64,000 nucleotides of DNA from Saccharicrinis fermentans DSM 9555 = JCM 21142 (GTDB taxonomy: Bacteria > Bacteroidota > Bacteroidia > Bacteroidales > Marinilabiliaceae), in contig NZ_KI912107.1 of assembly GCF_000517085.1 (NCBI RefSeq), positions 1,302,398 to 1,366,397 of the forward strand. Direction: 5' to 3'. Positions within the stretch are counted from its first letter, which is position 1. Every line of letters starts with the position of its first letter. Under the pieces are notes generated by a model. That model searched no databases. It was not told the origin of the DNA and saw only the letters and a list, made by a program, of their open reading frames with translations. Shown here in pieces: positions 27,483 to 37,002 of the stretch. Made by a program: the position numbers and the translations under genes.

Positions 27483-28646
27483 TCATTCTAGTTGGTGCAA
27501 TATCCTTGTGCGAACCATTATGCCTTTATTGCATTTGGGGCATATGCAAGGATCCTTTCCTATTAATGCTCTTAACACTTCATATGAGGTAAGGCCTTCG
27601 AGGTTTGACAACCACATATTTTCACCCACTAGTGCAATTACCTGTTCTCGTTTACCATGTATATGTACCGTTGCAAGTATGCCAACATATCTGATTTTAA
27701 AGAATCCGCTAGGTAAGACGTGATGTATAAAACGCCTCACAAATTCAAGTTGATTTAAGGTCATTTGTTTTTGCTTGCTATTTTGTCTGTAATCTTTATA
27801 GGTAAAGCTCACTTGCTTGTCCGATAAAGATGTTAGCCTATTATTAGATATAGCTACCCGATGGGTGTATCTGCCCAAGTATTGTAATACACTGTTGATA
27901 CCCCCAAACGCCTTTTTACAGTATACATTCCATCGTTTACTGTACAGTTCTGATTTCAACATTTGAGCTCCTTCAAACTCCTTAGGTAACCTCAGTTTTT
28001 CCTTGATCAGTAGTTTTTCGAGTTGCTTAACTAGTATACCTCTAAACATGCCAGACAATGCCTTTACGGGCACAAAGAACTTCTTGGGCGAAGCAACCCA
28101 TTCCATACCATCCGTAGACAGGCCGCCAGCGGGAACCAGCATATGAATATGGGGATGATACATTAATGTTTGCCCCCAGGTATGCAGTACACATAGTGCT
28201 CCAACATCAGCACCTAAAAATGAAGGATTGCGTCCTGCATTTTGTAAAGCTTGGGAGGCAGAACGAAACAGTAAGTCATAACATGCTTGTTGGTTGATGT
28301 AAAACAATGGATGTAGCTCCCTTGGTATGGTAAATACAATATGAAAGTAGCGTCCGGGCATTAATCGACTAGTGAGCTTATTGACCCATTGCTGCTGCTT
28401 TAAATACTGACACTTGGGGCAATGTCTATTGCGACAAGAGTTATAGGACTGTTGACTGTAACTACAGCTGCTGTTATTACAATACGCAATATGACCGCCT
28501 GCTTCTGATGTACGGCACCTTGTTATAGCTTCAATAGCTTTTTGTTGTTCTTTGTTCAACCTTAACTTGGTAGCAATATCATCTTGACAGCTCCTCACAA
28601 CATCGGCCACTTCTATTTTCTGTTTACTATTTTCGGTGTGACTCAT
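27483..28646 (-). CDS. IS91-family transposase
   Basis: 387 residues. An N-terminal zinc ribbon (C-N-N-S-S-C ... CRNRHCPKCQ, residues 55-83) is followed by the HUH relaxase-like core with HPHIHMLVPAGGL near 170 and the tyrosine-bearing QYLGRYTHRVAISNNRL near 255. This family transposes by rolling-circle replication without making a target duplication. The gene overlaps the recombinase stop by 4 bases. It appears intact; a Cys-rich CICPKCNKG ends the protein. Confidence 0.93.
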   Translation of the reverse strand: MSHTENSKQKIEVADVVRSCQDDIATKLRLNKEQQKAIEAITRCRTSEAGGHIAYCNNSSCSYSQQSYNSCRNRHCPKCQYLKQQQWVNKLTSRLMPGRYFHIVFTIPRELHPLFYINQQACYDLLFRSASQALQNAGRNPSFLGADVGALCVLHTWGQTLMYHPHIHMLVPAGGLSTDGMEWVASPKKFFVPVKALSGMFRGILVKQLEKLLIKEKLRLPKEFEGAQMLKSELYSKRWNVYCKKAFGGINSVLQYLGRYTHRVAISNNRLTSLSDKQVSFTYKDYRQNSKQKQMTLNQLEFVRRFIHHVLPSGFFKIRYVGILATVHIHGKREQVIALVGENMWLSNLEGLTSYEVLRALIGKDPCICPKCNKGIMVRTRILHQLE

Positions 28647-29452
28647 GGCTGTGCCTGTTTTATTGGAATTAACAAATTGGGAACTTCGCCAAGGTAAGGG
28701 TGAGCCAAATGAAGATAACCTGAGGTTGTTTTTAGTGAACTGTGTCCCATCAGTAACTGCAACCGTTTCAAATTGATACCTCTTTCAAGCATATGAGTAG
28801 CAAAACAATGTCGTAACACATGAGGCGATACGCCTTTATTTATACCTACTGATAAGGCAGCACGTGATACTATCTTACGAAAACTTGTTGCGGAATATTT
28901 CTTCCCTTTTTTAAAGCCCTCAAAAAGATACTTCGAAGGACGATACTGTTTAAAATAAATTCTGAGTTGTTCTAATATATCCTCTGGAAGTGGTACTTCT
29001 CGGCTTTTATTACCCTTGCCTTTTATGCGTACAACCAAACGTGCCGAATCTATTTGCTCAGGCAACAAACTTAGAGCTTCTTCGCACCGCATGCCCGTTG
29101 CATAAGTCAACATCATTAATGTACGATGTTTGACATTATATGAACTTGTCACCAAACGATAGGCATCTGACTGAGACAAAACCGTGGGTAGTTTCTTCGC
29201 TACTCTTGGACGCTTTATCTTAATGCCATCCCACTTGTTCCCAAGTATATCCACCCAAAATATTTTCCAGGCACTAATCATTTGGTTGATGGTACTGTTC
29301 GAAAGCTTTTTTTCTTGAAGAAGATAATAGCAGAAATCTTTTACTTCCTGATGACTAAGTGTTGACGGAGACCTCCTGTAATACTTTGCCAAAATCGAGA
29401 GCATAGATACATAAGTATCTACAGTTCTCTCACTGTAACCGCGTAAGCGCAT
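28643..29452 (-). CDS. Tyrosine recombinase (XerC/phage-integrase type) of the IS91-like element
   Basis: 269 residues with a SAM-like N-terminal domain (GYSERTVDTYVSML) and catalytic residues in ATGMRCEEAL (Arg), HVLRHCFATHM (His-x-x-Arg) and MGHSSLKTTSGYLHL (His/Trp position and Tyr). It lacks the extra insertion typical of integron integrases, so it is not IntI. Upstream, ATG at 29490 followed by nine A's would read in frame (KKTLRAQVIQEMRLRGY) only if the run had seven or ten A's, so the present start at 29452 may be a shortened form or the run may slip. Confidence 0.9.
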   Translation of the reverse strand: MRLRGYSERTVDTYVSMLSILAKYYRRSPSTLSHQEVKDFCYYLLQEKKLSNSTINQMISAWKIFWVDILGNKWDGIKIKRPRVAKKLPTVLSQSDAYRLVTSSYNVKHRTLMMLTYATGMRCEEALSLLPEQIDSARLVVRIKGKGNKSREVPLPEDILEQLRIYFKQYRPSKYLFEGFKKGKKYSATSFRKIVSRAALSVGINKGVSPHVLRHCFATHMLERGINLKRLQLLMGHSSLKTTSGYLHLAHPYLGEVPNLLIPIKQAQP

Positions 29453-29566
29453 TTCTTGAATGACCTGCGCGCGTAATGTTTTTTTTTCATCTTATAAAGT
29501 ATTAATGAATAATACTTTAAGTTACCACTTTTCTAATTAGCGACGAAGGAGCTTTCGTTCAACGTA

Positions 29567-30210
29567 TGCATAAGCGCATTACGGTTATGCCTGTTATATA
29601 TTAGTTCTTTAATTGCTGTAACTATCGTTATTTAACGAATACATATAGGATTTTTAACTATTCTGTTATTTGAGTTTATTGCTAAAAGATAGTTTTATGG
29701 AAGTATATCTATGGGGAATGTATAAGATTCATTTAATTAGTTTTAGGTTCAATAATAGAAGCTTAAAATTAGAAATTATTTGACCAAATAATATTCAGTT
29801 TATGAATTTATTTTTATTTACTCCATTAAACTAAATAATATAACGGTAAAAAACACCGTTGCTTACATATGTGATATTAAGTGTTTTATGAAATACTGGT
29901 ACTGTTAATGTTGGAAATAAACCTAATCTATTTATTGAGTTAAATAGAAATGGCAAAAAAGGCGGTTTCTTATCAGAATTAATGATGAAGTTAATGCTGT
30001 GGTAGGATAGCTTTTATGCGTTTAATATTGACTGTATCGTAATCATTTATTTTGCTCTATTTTAATGTGCTAAGTGAATGTTTTTTCGTATTTTTATAAT
30101 TGTCAAAGGACAGCAAAGCCAGCTAATGAATATCAAATGAATGGTGAGTGATTAGGGAATAGTTGAAGTGATAAAATAATAAAAGTATTGTAAGAGAGAA
30201 GTTTATGGGT
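29567..30210. other. Gene-free spacer between the IS91-like element and the tRNA-Pro scar
   Basis: AT-rich, no frame of note on either strand. Only TGCATAAGCGCATTACGG near 29567, with GCATAA/TTATGC symmetry close to the element end, shows any structure. The last 30 bases before the tRNA fragment do not resemble a tRNA body. Confidence 0.5.
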
Positions 30211-30236
30211 GTGAGTTCGAATCTCTCCACCCCGAC
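30211..30236 (+). other. 3' fragment of a tRNA-Pro gene (probable island attachment site)
   Basis: The sequence contains the T-arm GTGAG-TTCGAAT-CTCTC and the acceptor strand CACCCCG plus A, which is the 3' end of a tRNA-Pro (whose 5' acceptor strand is CGGGGTG). No D-arm or anticodon arm lies upstream. Integrative elements that insert into tRNA 3' ends leave exactly such a fragment at one junction and an intact tRNA at the other. A terminator follows directly, as for a real tRNA gene, so this side is chromosome and the island extends to the left. Confidence 0.7.
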
Positions 30237-30262
30237 GAAACAAATGTTAGATTGTATCAAAG

Positions 30263-30300
30263 GCCTGTAAATTTCATGATTTACAGGCTTTTTTGTTTTT
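30263..30300 (+). terminator. Rho-independent terminator after the tRNA-Pro fragment
   Basis: GCCTGTAAAT and ATTTACAGGC form a perfect 10-bp stem around TTCATG, followed by a run of T's broken by one G. It is probably the original terminator of the tRNA-Pro gene. Confidence 0.85.
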
Positions 30301-30377
30301 TGTTATTTCAATATAAACGGAAATAATGGATCACCCCATAATTTTGGGTTTTCATAAATTGTTATGTTAGATTTGCA

Positions 30378-30788
30378 TTGAATAATATAACAAAAAAGAT
30401 TACCGTGCACGACATCAATACTCAATTATTAGAACTGATATTACCCGAAGGGATTCTAGACCATTTTGTGATAACTGACCTACATCAAGAATCCAGTGGT
30501 CAGCAAGCCTATACTAAGAAACTGACTATATATCTGGAGGAGAAAAAAGAAATTCCGGAAGAATACTCAGACAAAGAATATAAGGCAAGTGGTTTTATGC
30601 CGCCCAAGTTAATAAAAGACTGTCCCATACGTCGTAATTTGGTTACGCTGAGTGTCAAGTGTCGAAGATGGGATGTTTTATTAGATGGTCGATATCAAAA
30701 AAGGAGTAGAAATTGGGAGAGTGTAGCAAAGGGCACACGGTTAGATCCGGAGTATGCCTCTTTTTTAAAAGGTATTGGTGGACTGTAA
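30378..30788 (+). CDS. ISAon1-type transposase, N-terminal region protein
   Basis: 136 residues with the usual features of the first gene of this Bacteroidota IS: LLELILPEGILDHF, SSGQQAYTKKLTIYLEEK, KASGFMPPKLIKDCPIRR (a zinc-ribbon-free helical DNA-binding segment) and RNWESVAKGTRL. The start is a TTG, since no ATG lies in frame nearby. The end overlaps the second gene by 14 bases. Confidence 0.75.
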   Translation: MNNITKKITVHDINTQLLELILPEGILDHFVITDLHQESSGQQAYTKKLTIYLEEKKEIPEEYSDKEYKASGFMPPKLIKDCPIRRNLVTLSVKCRRWDVLLDGRYQKRSRNWESVAKGTRLDPEYASFLKGIGGL

Positions 30789-31764
30789 TGCAATTAGCAC
30801 AGAAAGTTTAAAGATTTTCTTTGGTATCAACGCAAGTACATTTCAACAACAATACAAGCATAAACTTAGTGACTACAGCACATGGGACCAAAAGGAACAT
30901 GCCGAAGATTATTTAATATTTCCCGATAACATGGGGCGTTTTTTATCGATAGACGAAACAGCATTGTCCAATGGAGAACTCTACACATTACTTACCAACA
31001 AGGCTGCTTCGGGGCAAAAAGGTTCAATAGTTGGGATTTTTAAAGGTGTAGAACGTTTCAATATCATCAGCCTAATAAAAGAACATATAAATGAGAAATT
31101 ACGAAATCAAGTAGAAGAGATAACCTTAGACCTTTCGCCAACAATGAATGCCATAGCAAAGTCTTGCTTTAGAAAGGCCAGTCGGGTTGCAGACAGGTTT
31201 CATGTACAAAGGTTGGCTTATGATGCGGTACAACAGGAACGAATCAAATATAGGTGGGAAGCTATAGATCAAGACAACTGGGAAATAAAAACAGCCAGAG
31301 AGAATGGTACTGATTACTCCCCTGAAATACTTCCCAATGGAGATTCCATCAAACAATTATTAGCACGTAGTAGATATCTTCTATTCAAATCTCCTGAAAA
31401 ATGGACTGCTTCTCAAAAGCAACGAGCGGAACTATTGTTCGAAAGGTATCCTGAAATACACAAAGCATATTATCTGGCTATTGGGTTGAAATACGCATAC
31501 AATCACGATTGCTCAAAACAAGTAGGGTGGTTAAAGTTGGCACATTGGGTAGAAAAGGTCAGGCTAAGTGGGTTTAAATCATTTAATACAATTGCTGACA
31601 CCTTTTATAATTACTACGATAATATATCTAACTTTTTTAATAACTGAAGCACAAACGCTGCTGCAGAATCATTCAATGCTAAAATAAAGGATTTTAGAAG
31701 ACAGTTTAGAGGCGTCGCAGACATTAAGTTCTTCCTTTTTAGACTTACTAAAATTTATGCTTAA
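30775..31764 (+). pseudogene. ISAon1-type DDE transposase, interrupted by a stop codon
   Basis: Frame runs from a TTG at 30775. The DDE core is visible: SIDETALSNGELYT (first Asp), EEITLDLSPTMNAIA (second Asp) and DRFHVQRLAYDAVQ. A TGA at 31645-31647 interrupts the frame before the catalytic third acidic residue; reading on gives STNAAAESFNAKIK with that Glu and continues to a TAA at 31762-31764. A CGA-to-TGA change explains the stop. Without read-through the product lacks its catalytic Glu. Confidence 0.85.
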
Positions 31765-32008
31765 TACTTAACATACTATTTCTTCAGACCCAACTTTTAA
31801 AGCTGATCCATGAAATGCTTTTGAGGTTAGTGTTAAAACAAATACTGCACGCGGGTAGGGAAAAGGCTCGATGGCAGCTTTGGAGTTGCTGGGAGTGAGG
31901 GAGCAAGGTTATTTTAAAATTTAATAAATTTGGATTATTGTATTTATTTAAATTAGGACTTAATGGTTTTAGATTACAATCTTAAAATCCTATATAAATG
32001 GTATGTAT

Positions 32009-33607
32009 TTATATCTTTAAACGTAAATGATTACTCAAACTATCCTCTCGTTTTAGCCCCATTTTTTTACGAATACGCGAACGAGCCATATGTACACTGT
32101 TAACTGAAATGCCTAGCAGATGCGACATTTCTTTACTGTCGAAGTTTAGTTTAACTAATGCACAATGTTTTAAATCTGTTGGGGTTAAATCGGGGTATTG
32201 CTCCAGCAAGCGTTGGTAAAACTTATCGTTGGTTTGCGTAAATCTTAAATGAAAATCGTCCCATATTTTCTTATTACTTTGTTTATACTTGCGTTGAAGT
32301 TTTTTATAAGTATCGGGCGATTTTACCATAACAGTTTCTAGTAATTCTTTCACTGCTTGTTCTTTTTCTATAATTTGTAGTGCATTGGCTGTTAGTTCTT
32401 TATTTTTAATATCAAGTATGGCTTCACTTTTTTCTTCATTCACTTTTTTCGCGTAAGCAATACGCTTCATTTTTGCATTTAGGCGAACAGTAAATAATGC
32501 AACAATGGCAAGTATAACCATTACTACCAATAACATACTCAGTCTAAATTTTGCTTTGTTACTTACCTTTAATAATTGATTTTTAGATGATATTTCCTGT
32601 TCTTTCAGTATCAAATCTTCCTTGTATTTATTTTTAATTTCAAACAAAGCTTTGTTTTGTTGGCTTTGCATATTAAATAAACTATCCGAAAGCTCTTTGG
32701 CTTGTTTCATATAATTAAAAGCCATTCGGTTATCATGCTTTTTGGCATATTCCTGGGCAAGTTGCTCCAGAACCTCAGGTTTAAGTTTAAGGTTGTTTTG
32801 AAGAGAGTCAATGGCTTTTAGTGATTTGTTATAATAAAGTATGGCACTATCCGTTTGATGCAATTCAGACTTGAGCTTACCCATAAAATAATTAACTGAT
32901 GTCTGAAAACCATTACCTCTTTCTTCCAAAAACGGGAGAACGCCATTTAAGTATCGTTGCGCCTTTTTTAAATCGTGTAGTTCTAAATATACTTGGCCAT
33001 AAACACCATCAGCAAAGTATAGCCTTTTGTTGGTGCGGTCTGAATAATAACAGGAATCTAAATATAAAATAGCTGAATCATATTTTTTCATGGCCGCTAA
33101 TTGTATGGCCACATCCAAATAACACGAGGTTAAACGAGCATTGATGCTGGTGTCTTTTTGTGTATATTCTTTGGCGATTTCCAAGCCTTGGAGTGTGTGT
33201 TGTAAAGCGATACTATTTTTACCATAGACTTGATATAATATTCCTAGCATCTGATGAATTTCAAGTAAGGGTAATTTATTCTCTATGCTATCTGCCATAG
33301 GCAAAGCTTCCCAAAGAATATCAAAAGCCTCATTAAACTTACCACGTCGATGTTTAATGTCCGATAAATGAGCAATGCAATTTAGATGATTGATGGTATC
33401 TCCCTTTGAAAGAAAATGTGAAGCACCCTTTTTAAAATAGGCATAAGCTTGTTGTGTATCTTCTTGCGCCATTTTATAACGTTCCCAATTAAAGCGTTTC
33501 AAAGCATATAATGAATCTGGAATATCCTGAGTATATGAATCTAAGAAATACGAAAAACATAGAAGCCATATAATCTTAAAACAAAGAAGAGATTTAGTGT
33601 AAAACAT
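32009..33607 (-). CDS. Membrane TPR protein with C-terminal LuxR-type HTH
   Basis: 532 residues. Signal peptide at the N-terminus (LLCFKIIWLLCFSYFLDS), a periplasmic array of tetratricopeptide repeats (about 35-340), one transmembrane helix (LSMLLVVMVILAIVALFTV, about 355-375), a coiled coil, then a helix-turn-helix of LuxR type at the end (DLKHCALVKLNFDSKEMSH, GISVNSVHMARSRIRKKMG). This layout is common in Bacteroidota, where such proteins regulate neighbouring genes, often carbohydrate genes. It is divergent from the fucosidase cluster and shares a 267-base intergenic region with it, so it is a candidate regulator of those genes. Confidence 0.85.
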   Translation of the reverse strand: MFYTKSLLCFKIIWLLCFSYFLDSYTQDIPDSLYALKRFNWERYKMAQEDTQQAYAYFKKGASHFLSKGDTINHLNCIAHLSDIKHRRGKFNEAFDILWEALPMADSIENKLPLLEIHQMLGILYQVYGKNSIALQHTLQGLEIAKEYTQKDTSINARLTSCYLDVAIQLAAMKKYDSAILYLDSCYYSDRTNKRLYFADGVYGQVYLELHDLKKAQRYLNGVLPFLEERGNGFQTSVNYFMGKLKSELHQTDSAILYYNKSLKAIDSLQNNLKLKPEVLEQLAQEYAKKHDNRMAFNYMKQAKELSDSLFNMQSQQNKALFEIKNKYKEDLILKEQEISSKNQLLKVSNKAKFRLSMLLVVMVILAIVALFTVRLNAKMKRIAYAKKVNEEKSEAILDIKNKELTANALQIIEKEQAVKELLETVMVKSPDTYKKLQRKYKQSNKKIWDDFHLRFTQTNDKFYQRLLEQYPDLTPTDLKHCALVKLNFDSKEMSHLLGISVNSVHMARSRIRKKMGLKREDSLSNHLRLKI

Positions 33608-33874
33608 GCATCGTTTTTTATTACCCTCACAAGATACGCAAAAACTCCTCGAAATATAGTTTATGTTGGAGGCATTAAGCTGAAAATATAGTTATCATAT
33701 AGTCTTATTTTCGTTATTTAATTTTGTGGTTTGTAAATTTGAAGTGTTGTTATTCAGGGTGTTATGGTTTGGGTTGGATGGGGTTGAGTTCCGGTTGCTT
33801 TGTCGCAAGAAATACGCAAATTATAATAGCTGTTTTGATAGAATATAGTTGTAATTACCACAAATAAATCTAAA

Positions 33875-35458
33875 ATGAAGAAGAAATTATTAAATTATTT
33901 AATGCTGGGGTTTAGCTTGATTTCACTTCCTGCGACAGGACAAAATCAGAACAAGCAAAACATCAGTGAAACTACTTTAAAAAAGGAGAAAGTTCCGGAA
34001 AAAGTATATAAAGAAGAGTGGCCATCTATTGCTCGTCATAAAACGCCAGAATGGTTTAGAGATGCTAAGTTTGGCATTTATACCCACTTTGGACCAGCTG
34101 TATTGGCTACACAACATAAAACGACCGAATGGTGGGGCTGGGCCATGTATAACACAAAAGCTAAGTATTGGACCAATGCCATTCGTCCTGATTCTCCTGA
34201 TACAACACGAAATTTTAAGTTGCATCGCGAATTATTTGGTGATCAGAATGAATACGGTTATAAAGACTTGATTATGGACTTTCAGCCGGATAAGTTTGAT
34301 GCTGAAGAATGGGCTGAGATATTTTCAAAATCAGGGGCTAAGTTCAGCGGCCCAATGGGATGTCACCATGATAATTTTATGCTTTGGGATTCGGAGGTTA
34401 CACGTTGGAATATGAAACGTACTGCCGGAATTGATGTGGTTGGCGAACTGGAAAAAGCTATTCGTGCTCGTGATATGAAGTTTGTAATGACGTTTCACCA
34501 TGCTTTTTCGTGGTGGTTTTTTAGTGAGTCGTATAAGTTTGATGGTGCAAACCCTGAATATGAAGACTTATACTGCCGCCCGCATAAGTTTTCTACAGAC
34601 CCAGATAGTTTTGAAGAATACCCTGATGCAGAATATGAAGACTTATGGTTTCGCAAGTTGAAGGAAGCCTACACGAAATATAATCCTGATTTACTGTGGT
34701 TCGACATGGGATTAGAGCTTCTTAGTGATGAAATAAGGCAACGGGCATTTGCAGGAATGCTAAATAATGCAGCTAATAACAATCAAGAAATTGGAATATC
34801 CTACAAAACCAAGTTTGATATCTGTATTCCTCCATCAGCGGGAATTCTGGATTATGAAAAGGGGCGATCTACAGGACTCCGCGAAGATGTTTGGCTGACG
34901 GACACACCTTTGGGAGGTTGGTTTTATAATGGCCGTAAATCGCGTTCGGCAGAAGCAATGATTGAAATATTGGTAGATATTGTGAGCAAAAATGGTTGCT
35001 TACTATTAGATGTAAGCCCAAAGCCTGATGGCACAATTCCCGAAGATCAAATTAAAACCCTGCTAGGCATGGGTGAATGGCTGAAGATGAATGGTGAGGC
35101 CATTTATAATACCCGCCCCTGGGTTATTGCAGAGGAAGGCCCAACGAAACTAGCTAAAGATGGACACTTCAACGAAAACTGGGAAGCCATTTACACCGAA
35201 GAAGATATCCGTTTTACGCGAAGCAAGGACAATAAAACACTCTACATTACGGTACTTGATCGCCCGTCGCAAGGAAAAGTTCTGGTAAAAAAACTAGCCA
35301 CTGTGTATGAGTATCTCGATAGAGATATTGATCAAGTCAACTTATTAGGAACCGAAGGAAATATTAAATGGAACCGTAACAAAAAAGGGCTGGAACTTCA
35401 GTTTCCTAAAAACGCAAACGGTAAATATGCTTTTTGCTATAAGTTACAATTAAAATAA
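33875..35458 (+). CDS. Secreted GH29 alpha-L-fucosidase (first of four)
   Basis: 527 residues with signal peptide LGFSLISLPATGQ. GH29 enzymes release alpha-L-fucose with retention. Conserved blocks: EWFRDAKFGIYTHFGP, FSGPMGCHHDNFMLWDSE, TFHHAFSWWF and the nucleophile motif LLWFDMG with Asp277. LVDIVSKNGCLLLDVSPKPDG closes the barrel and a beta-sandwich follows. It is highly similar to the fourth gene of the cluster. The next gene starts 23 bases on, so the cluster is likely one operon. Confidence 0.93.
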   Translation: MKKKLLNYLMLGFSLISLPATGQNQNKQNISETTLKKEKVPEKVYKEEWPSIARHKTPEWFRDAKFGIYTHFGPAVLATQHKTTEWWGWAMYNTKAKYWTNAIRPDSPDTTRNFKLHRELFGDQNEYGYKDLIMDFQPDKFDAEEWAEIFSKSGAKFSGPMGCHHDNFMLWDSEVTRWNMKRTAGIDVVGELEKAIRARDMKFVMTFHHAFSWWFFSESYKFDGANPEYEDLYCRPHKFSTDPDSFEEYPDAEYEDLWFRKLKEAYTKYNPDLLWFDMGLELLSDEIRQRAFAGMLNNAANNNQEIGISYKTKFDICIPPSAGILDYEKGRSTGLREDVWLTDTPLGGWFYNGRKSRSAEAMIEILVDIVSKNGCLLLDVSPKPDGTIPEDQIKTLLGMGEWLKMNGEAIYNTRPWVIAEEGPTKLAKDGHFNENWEAIYTEEDIRFTRSKDNKTLYITVLDRPSQGKVLVKKLATVYEYLDRDIDQVNLLGTEGNIKWNRNKKGLELQFPKNANGKYAFCYKLQLK

Positions 35459-35481
35459 GAACAAAATAAATAGGGCTAAGC

Positions 35482-36982
35482 ATGAATACTAGATATATAA
35501 TATTTATCTCAATTGTTCTAATTTTTACAGGGTGTGTAAGCTCAGAAAAACAGTTTGAACCAACAGTTGAGTCATTAAAACAGTACGAAACACCGGGGTG
35601 GTTTCGCGATGCCAAGTTTGGCATTTGGAATGTATGGGGTCTATATTCTGTTCCTGCGGTTGGAGAGTGGTATGCACGTAATATGTATATTATGGAGAGT
35701 GAAAAAAAATGGCAGGTACAAGGGCCCTATCATCGTAAGGTATGGGGACATCAATCTGAAATAGGCTACAAAGATTTTATCCCAATGTGGAAAGCCGAAA
35801 AATTCGATGCCAATAAGTTGATGGAACAGTACAAAAGCGCAGGTGCCAAATATTACACCTCCATTGCCACGTTTCATGATAACTACGATTTGTTCGACTC
35901 AAAATATACACGTTGGAATTCTGTAAAAACAGGGCCCCAAATGGATATGGTAAAAGCTTTTCAGGATGCCGCACATGAACAAGGTTTGCGTTATGGTGCC
36001 ACTACGCATCTGGCACGAAGTCTCAATTGGTGGACGGTAAACAAAGGTAGTGCCGAAGAGCCTTACGATGGTATTGATTCTGTATATTACGACCTATACC
36101 ATCCGCCTTATGATCTTGAAAATCCAAACCATAAATATATATTGCCGATGATTGGGCAAGCATGTGGAATAGGAGAATTAAAGATTTAATAGATAATTAT
36201 GATCTCGACCTGTTGTATTTTGATGGGGGAATTCCATTTGGAGAAAAGGGCTACGATGTCGTATCGCATTTTTATAACAACAATCTTAAACGTCACAAAG
36301 GAACCGAAAATGGAGTGATGTGCATAAAAGGTTGGCCTAAAGAGGGTGGGAAAGAATATGCAGAGGTAGCACTCATGGATTACGAACGTAAAAAATCAGG
36401 CGAACTAAAAGCAAACGCCTGGCAAACCGATGACCATATGGGTTGCTGGGGTTACAACCAATATGCGCATTATCGCCCTGCCAATTACATTGTAGATAAG
36501 CTGATTGATATTGTAAGTAAAAATGGAAATCTGTTGTTGTGTTTGCCATTAAAAGCAGATGGGACTCACCCTGAAGCTATTGACACCTTTTTGATTGAAA
36601 TGGGTGAATGGATGGATATAAATGGAGAAGCCATATATGGCACGCGTCCGTGGAAAATTTACGGTGAAGGCCCCAAACGCAAGGAAGCAAAAGACCATGG
36701 AGATATGGCCAATGAAGACCTGATGGATAAAAACGATATTCGTTTCACTACCAAAGGAGAGCAGTTTTATGCCTTTCAGCTTGGTTGGCCACAAAATGAA
36801 ACAATGGAAATTAAAGCATTAGGAAAAAAAACGAATATAATTCAAAAATGATAAAGAAAGTAACTATGGTTGGCACTGGTAAACCATTAGAATTTAACCA
36901 GAGCAACGAACAGCTTACAATTAAGCTTCCTGTTAAGCATCATTGCAAACATGCATTTGCAGTAAGTATATTTTTCGAATAA
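35482..36982 (+). pseudogene. GH29 alpha-L-fucosidase, broken by two frameshifts
   Basis: The N-terminal part (35482 to about 36175) has a lipoprotein signal (ISIVLIFTGC) and TPGWFRDAKFGIWNVWG. The frame then shifts; the middle part (about 36162-36835) has LIDNYDLDLLYFDGG with the nucleophile Asp and IVSKNGNLLLCLPLKADG. A second shift lies in a run of eight A's near 36825; removing one A restores KKNEYNSKMIKKV and leads to the real end at 36982. All other sequence is well preserved, so decay is recent, or the two shifts are assembly errors; only resequencing would tell. About 500 residues if repaired. Confidence 0.85.
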
Positions 36983-37002
36983 GTATCATAAATTCTTTGT
37001 AA

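Larger units (their letters stand above)
27269..29566 (-). mobile_element. IS91-like element with tyrosine recombinase and 13-bp inverted ends
   Basis: TACGTTGAACGAA at 27269-27281 and TTCGTTCAACGTA at 29554-29566 are perfect inverted repeats enclosing two overlapping minus-strand genes, a recombinase and an IS91-type transposase, an arrangement common among Bacteroidota IS91 relatives. About 200 bases between the left end and the transposase and 100 bases at the right end are non-coding; the right one has an AAAGTATT/AATACTTT hairpin near 29497-29520. No target duplication is obvious, as expected for this family. Confidence 0.7.
30327..31810 (+). mobile_element. Decayed ISAon1-type insertion sequence
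   Basis: The left end (TGGATCACCCC...TTTTGGG) and the reverse complement of the right end (TGGATCAGCTT...GTTGGG) match imperfectly over about 35 bases and enclose the two transposase genes. The element lies just outside the tRNA-Pro terminator. The second gene has an internal stop. No clear target duplication is seen. Confidence 0.65.

Noticed and set aside
28643-29452. The tyrosine recombinase as the missing integron integrase
   Set aside because: It overlaps the IS91-type transposase, lies within that element's inverted ends and lacks the IntI-specific insertion.
30191-30236. A complete tRNA gene ending at 30236
   Set aside because: Only the T-arm and acceptor 3' strand can be built; no D-arm, anticodon arm or 5' acceptor strand is present upstream.
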